The notes beneath the pieces were generated by a model. That model did not search any database and had not been told where the DNA came from. It saw only the letters and a program-made list of their open reading frames with translations. From Dehalococcoidia bacterium (lineage in GTDB: Bacteria > Chloroflexota > Dehalococcoidia > Plut-88900): a DNA stretch of 6,602 nt. The number at the start of each line of letters is the position of its first letter. The stretch's first letter is position 1. The stretch is taken from the NCBI GenBank assembly GCA_012270635.1, contig JAAXHX010000323.1, positions 1-6,602 of the forward strand, read 5' to 3'. Made by a program: the position numbers and the translations under genes. This document shows positions 6,482 through 6,602 of the stretch, piece after piece.

Positions 6482-6558
6482 GGGCGGTTAGCTCAGTTGG
6501 TGAGAGCGCTGCGTTGACATCGCAGAGGTCACTGGTTCGAGTCCAGTATCGCCCACCA
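6482..6558 (+). tRNA. tRNA-Val (anticodon GAC), CCA encoded
   Basis: A full cloverleaf can be drawn. The acceptor stem GGGCGGT pairs with ATCGCCC, including one G-U pair. The D arm is GCTC...GAGC with loop AGTTGGTGA. The anticodon stem CTGCG/CGCAG encloses TTGACAT, with anticodon GAC reading the valine codons GUC and GUU. The variable loop is AGGTC, and the T arm ACTGG/CCAGT encloses TTCGAGT. The discriminator A is followed by a genome-encoded CCA at 6556-6558. The 44 bases after it, to the window end, show no second tRNA and no terminator. Confidence 0.97.
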
Positions 6559-6602
6559 GACACTCCCGTACTGCGAACTCCCCTGCCCAGTGCGACCTCG
6601 GC

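Overview
This is a GC-rich bacterial chromosome segment holding a compact nusA-infB type translation and transcription operon. Five genes run on the minus strand from right to left: nusA, ylxR, infB, rbfA and truB. After a 364-base gap comes the start of a gene for myo-inositol-1-phosphate synthase, also on the minus strand and cut by the left edge. At the right end a tRNA-Val(GAC) gene points the other way, on the plus strand. All six protein genes look intact in frame; only the inositol gene is cut.

Layout: 1-688 ino1 (5' part only); 689-1052 non-coding, with a sigma70-like promoter and a strongly structured probable ino1 mRNA leader; 1053-2009 truB; 2006-2380 rbfA, overlapping truB at TTGA; 2440-4269 infB; 4303-4641 ylxR; 4673-6283 nusA; 6284-6481 divergent regulatory region with a nusA promoter, a hairpin plus U-run between that promoter and nusA, and a tRNA promoter; 6482-6558 tRNA-Val; 6559-6602 nothing recognised.

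The operon products act together in gene expression. NusA modulates RNA polymerase pausing and termination, YlxR (RnpM) is an RNA-binding protein linked to RNase P, IF2 places initiator tRNA on the ribosome, RbfA matures the 30S subunit, and TruB makes pseudouridine 55 in tRNA. The usual neighbours rimP (before nusA) and ylxQ (between ylxR and infB) are missing. Ino1 belongs to another pathway, inositol lipid or inositol solute synthesis, and appears to have its own promoter.

Organism: the high GC, the frequent TTG starts (ino1, infB, truB), the short IF2, the actinobacterial/archaeal-type inositol synthase and the reduced operon would fit Chloroflexota (for example Dehalococcoidia) or a similar lineage. 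This is inference from memory of such genomes, not a demonstrated placement.

The most interesting parts are non-coding: the structured ino1 leader (nested inverted repeats at 825-913 and a hairpin at 714-759 beside the ribosome binding site) and the likely attenuator ahead of nusA. No wholly new multi-gene system is visible.
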